A DNA stretch of 64,000 bases, from the NCBI GenBank assembly GCA_021604585.1, contig BQJG01000007.1, positions 1-64,000 of the forward strand, written 5' to 3'. The position numbers and the translations under genes were made by a program. Shown piece by piece: positions 61,730 through 64,000 of this stretch. The notes under the pieces are model-generated. The model saw only the letters and a program-made list of their open reading frames with translations, was not told the origin of the DNA and did no database searches. Every line of letters begins with the position of its first letter. Position 1 is the stretch's first letter. Source of the stretch: Hyphococcus sp. (GTDB lineage Bacteria > Pseudomonadota > Alphaproteobacteria > Caulobacterales > Parvularculaceae).

Positions 61730-61915
61730 GGACTGAGGCTCTCACAAGCCTTGCGCGCAAGGTCAAGCCGAACAATGGGGGAATAGTTTGCCGGACGGAG
61801 TGGTGGCCAAATCTCCCGGGGGCTGGGGGCGATGGTTAAAACCGGAAACTCCGGCCGTGCCGCCCCGCCCGGCAAGTTCAATCTGGGGGCCGATTGGGGC
61901 GGAGTGAGGGGCCAA

Positions 61916-61930
61916 TTAAGGCGATATTAA
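61916..61930. promoter_or_regulatory. CtrA-type site TTAA-N7-TTAA upstream of DUF2794
   Basis: TTAAGGCGATATTAA is an exact TTAA-N7-TTAA match, part of a near-tandem repeat ATTAAGGCGAT/ATTAAGGACGAT (61915-61937). It lies 83 bases before the DUF2794 start. The spacing would suit a promoter-overlapping site. The binding is inferred. Confidence 0.5.
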
Positions 61931-62012
61931 GGACGATTTTCCCCTATAGGTGGCGCTCGTCGGCGGAAATAAGGGGTTGCGAGGCCGCCCGCCTCAGGCG
62001 AAACTTGGCCCA

Positions 62013-62354
62013 ATGCGAAGCATCAGCCCAGCACCGCAACATCGTCCGCGCGCCGAACCCGTGGCGTTCACGCGCAGTGAACTGACCCGCATCCTCTCCG
62101 TCTATGGCTATTTCGTCGCCGCCGGCGAATGGCGCGACTACGCCATCGATAGCCTGTCCGATGCAGCGGTGTTTTCGATCTTCCGCCGCGCCTCGGAGAT
62201 GCCGCTCTACCGCGTCGAAAAACGCCCGGCGCTGGCGAAAAAACAGGGCCAATGGGTTGTGGTTTCGATGACCGGCACGGTGCTGAAACGCGGGCACGAC
62301 CTGGCGCAGGTGCTCAAGGTCTTCGACCGACAGAAACTGAAACTGGCGACGTAA
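62013..62354 (+). CDS. DUF2794 domain-containing protein
   Basis: 113 residues from the ATG at 62013. A GTG at 61950 extends it with non-conserved sequence. The DUF2794 family, almost limited to alphaproteobacteria, is matched by AFTRSELTRILSVYGYFVAAGEWRDYAID, FSIFRRASEMPLYRVEKRP and the end segment TVLKRGHDLAQVLKVF. Cytoplasmic, function unknown. It is downstream of a CtrA-type site. Confidence 0.88.
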   Translation: MRSISPAPQHRPRAEPVAFTRSELTRILSVYGYFVAAGEWRDYAIDSLSDAAVFSIFRRASEMPLYRVEKRPALAKKQGQWVVVSMTGTVLKRGHDLAQVLKVFDRQKLKLAT

Positions 62355-62489
62355 CGGGCGTCGCATTGAAAAATGATTGCCGCCCCTTGAAATTCGCCGC
62401 TGTCGGCGCGACATTAACCCTAGGTAAACTGGTTAGTGTAACGCTATCCCGTCACATCCCAGGCGCTGGAACCCATAAACGGAACCGCT

Positions 62490-63389
62490 ATGAGCGAAGC
62501 AACAACTGACAGCGCTGTTAAGCCCGAATTCGTCAAAAAACCGCGCATCGAAATTCCGCCGGAGCAATATGACTGGATTAACGGTTTTCCGCTGCCGCCG
62601 AATGTTCCCACCCGGCCGCTGCATGCATTTGTCTCTGTTTTGAAACTCGTGACCAACAAAGAAGACACGCGCCAGGTTTTTGAGATCGTCCAAGCGCTTT
62701 CCGGTTCGTCATCGAAACGCATGTTTCGCCAGTTTACGAATTCCGACTATGGCCGCCGCGTAGTGACCACGCCGATCAAACTCGAGGAACTGCTTGGCGA
62801 CCGCGCAAGGTTGCGCAGCTTTTCTGACGGAACGCTTGCACGCGCTTATCTTGATTTCATGGAAGGCGAAAACCTGACGCCTGAGGGGCTGCGCAGCGCA
62901 GCGGAAGACGCCGGCATCGATTACGAAGAATATCCTGAGTTCAAAGAATACATGCGTCTGTTCATGCACCTGCAGGTAAGCCATGACCTCTGGCATGTGC
63001 TGACCGGCTATGGGCGCGACGCATTGGGCGAGCTTTGCAATCTCGTCTACACGCGCCACCAGACCTACAATCCTGGCTTTCGCCTGATCATCGCTATTGG
63101 TTTTCTGGCGCAAAAGCTTGAGCAGCCTTTCCAGCCGATCGGCAAGGCGCTGGCAGAAGCCAAACGCAACGCCCGCGCCGCCGGGTGGGTGCTGGAATAT
63201 GATGTGGAGGAATTGCTTTCTCTGCCGCTCGCCGAGGCGAGAGCACGCATTGGGCTTGCGGAGCCTACGATTTACAATGCTGTTCCCGCCGAGATTAAGC
63301 AAAGCCTGCTCAAACCAAAATTCAAACAAACGCAATCAGAGCGTGAGCAGGAGGAGCGCGAACGCGCGGCGTTGAAGTCAGCGGCGTAG
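62490..63389 (+). CDS. Coq4-family ubiquinone biosynthesis protein
   Basis: 299 residues. The Coq4 metal motif H165-D166-L-W-H169 (HDLWHVLTGYGRDALGE) is present. The N-terminal part before about 110 and an Arg/Glu-rich C-terminal tail (SEREQEERERAALKSAA) are extra. Coq4 organises or acts with the Q-biosynthetic complex and carries out C1-decarboxylation/hydroxylation in eukaryotes. Alphaproteobacterial members are less studied. It fits the ubiquinone-using ETF-QO and polyprenyl synthase in this window. Confidence 0.88.
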   Translation: MSEATTDSAVKPEFVKKPRIEIPPEQYDWINGFPLPPNVPTRPLHAFVSVLKLVTNKEDTRQVFEIVQALSGSSSKRMFRQFTNSDYGRRVVTTPIKLEELLGDRARLRSFSDGTLARAYLDFMEGENLTPEGLRSAAEDAGIDYEEYPEFKEYMRLFMHLQVSHDLWHVLTGYGRDALGELCNLVYTRHQTYNPGFRLIIAIGFLAQKLEQPFQPIGKALAEAKRNARAAGWVLEYDVEELLSLPLAEARARIGLAEPTIYNAVPAEIKQSLLKPKFKQTQSEREQEERERAALKSAA

Positions 63390-63428
63390 CATCTTTCTAA
63401 AAACTGAAAGCGTCTTTATAGAGCGGTC

Positions 63429-64000
63429 ATGGAAAACGACAGCCGCCTTTACCTCATCACGCCGCCAAAGATCACCGATCTGCACAAGTTCAGCGACATA
63501 TTTGCTCGCGCGCTCGGCGCGGGCAATGTCGCCTGCGTGCAGTTGCGGCTAAAAAGCCCCGAAGGCGTTTCCGCAAGTGATGATGAAATCTTGCGCGCCG
63601 CCGACATACTTGCGCCGATTGCGCGCAACCATGAAACAGCGTTTTTGATCAATGACCGGCCTGACCTTGTGCTCAAATGCGGCGCCGACGGCGTGCATCT
63701 GGGCCAGTCGGACGAAAGCTGCAAAAAGGCGCGCGCGCTTCTCGGCGAAAAGGCGTCGATCGGCGTTACCTGTCACAATTCGAAACACATGGCGCTCGAG
63801 GCCGGGGAGGACGGCGCGGACTATGTCGCTTTTGGCGCATTTTTTCCGACGCAAACCAAAGCAGCCTCAACAACCGCAGATGTCTCTCTGCTCGAATGGT
63901 GGAGCTATGCGACGACGGTTCCGTCCGTGGCGATTGGCGGCATTACGCCGGAAAACTGCGCGCCGCTGGTGCGTGCTGGCGCCGACTTTCTGGCGGCATC
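63429..64000 (+). CDS. thiE: Thiamine-phosphate synthase family protein (3' partial)
   Basis: 190 residues are visible and the frame runs off the right edge. ThiE/TenI TIM-barrel motifs are RLYLITPPK near the start, VQLRLKSPEG with diphosphate-contacting residues, LINDRPDLVLKCGADGVHLGQSD, IGVTCHNSKHMALEA, and VAIGGITPENCAPLVRAGADF. It joins the thiazole and pyrimidine phosphates in thiamine synthesis. The missing end should be about 20-30 residues. The GVTCHNS segment (usually G-x-S) might indicate a TenI-like paralogue. Confidence 0.85.
   Translation, partial: MENDSRLYLITPPKITDLHKFSDIFARALGAGNVACVQLRLKSPEGVSASDDEILRAADILAPIARNHETAFLINDRPDLVLKCGADGVHLGQSDESCKKARALLGEKASIGVTCHNSKHMALEAGEDGADYVAFGAFFPTQTKAASTTADVSLLEWWSYATTVPSVAIGGITPENCAPLVRAGADFLAA

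Overview
The window looks like chromosomal core and near-core DNA of an alphaproteobacterium, probably a marine member of the Caulobacterales/Parvularculales/Hyphomonadaceae type. Support for this comes from the gene set: the siroheme-DUF2849-GST-CysI-DUF934-CysH assimilation operon, a Caulobacter-style Flp/Cpa pilus locus, DUF2794, Coq4 (so ubiquinone), ETF-QO, SapC, and several TTAA-N7-TTAA sites of the CtrA type. By eye the DNA is moderately GC-rich (high 50s percent). I saw no rRNA, tRNA, CRISPR array, insertion sequence or prophage. Gene starts were chosen from ribosome-binding sites and family lengths, not from the longest frame.

Layout. 1-3 kb: a 5'-truncated DUF389 membrane protein, a secreted coiled-coil protein, a pirin and an IscU/NifU-like scaffold. 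3.2-9.5 kb: a GcvA-like LysR regulator divergent from a tightly overlapping sulfate-assimilation operon (cysG to cysH). 9.5-22.4 kb: an alpha/beta hydrolase and a secreted protein; then a TPR-2OG oxygenase, a large TonB-dependent receptor, a methyltransferase, AhpD, a TPR-sulfotransferase, AhpC and a divergent OxyR; then an AI-2E-type transporter. 22.5-26.5 kb: a translationally coupled pabB-pabA-pabC operon that ends in a short, motif-degenerate adenylate-forming ligase-like protein. 26.5-37.2 kb: a stand-alone pilus/secretin N-domain protein, a Crp/Fnr-type regulator, the Flp pilin, and cpaA-cpaB-cpaC-cpaD-cpaE-cpaF-tadB-tadC. 37.2-51 kb: GFA protein, lytic transglycosylase, uracil-DNA glycosylase, lysoplasmalogenase family protein, ETF-QO, TPR lipoprotein, IspE, a MraY/WecA-family transferase, polyprenyl synthase, S49 protease, YjbQ, a DEDD exonuclease and a hydrolase. 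51-64 kb: SapC, DsbD/ScsB, Pgi, a second GFA protein, a cyclophilin, small membrane and lipoproteins, HisS, DUF2007, an AEC permease, DUF2794, Coq4 and the start of thiE.

How the parts work together. The cys operon reduces activated sulfate to sulfide and makes the siroheme that CysI needs. OxyR-AhpC-AhpD is a peroxide-defence module. The Cpa/Tad genes supply the prepilin peptidase, secretin, lipoprotein, localisation ATPase, motor ATPase and platform proteins for an Flp pilus. The regulator next to flp, and a perfect inverted repeat over a TATAAT box, suggest local control. The TonB receptor, flanked by two TPR-fused tailoring enzymes (oxygenase and sulfotransferase), is the best candidate here for a poorly described system. 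It is probably related to the TonB-receptor/SapC/oxygenase gene groups of Caulobacterales and Sphingomonadales.
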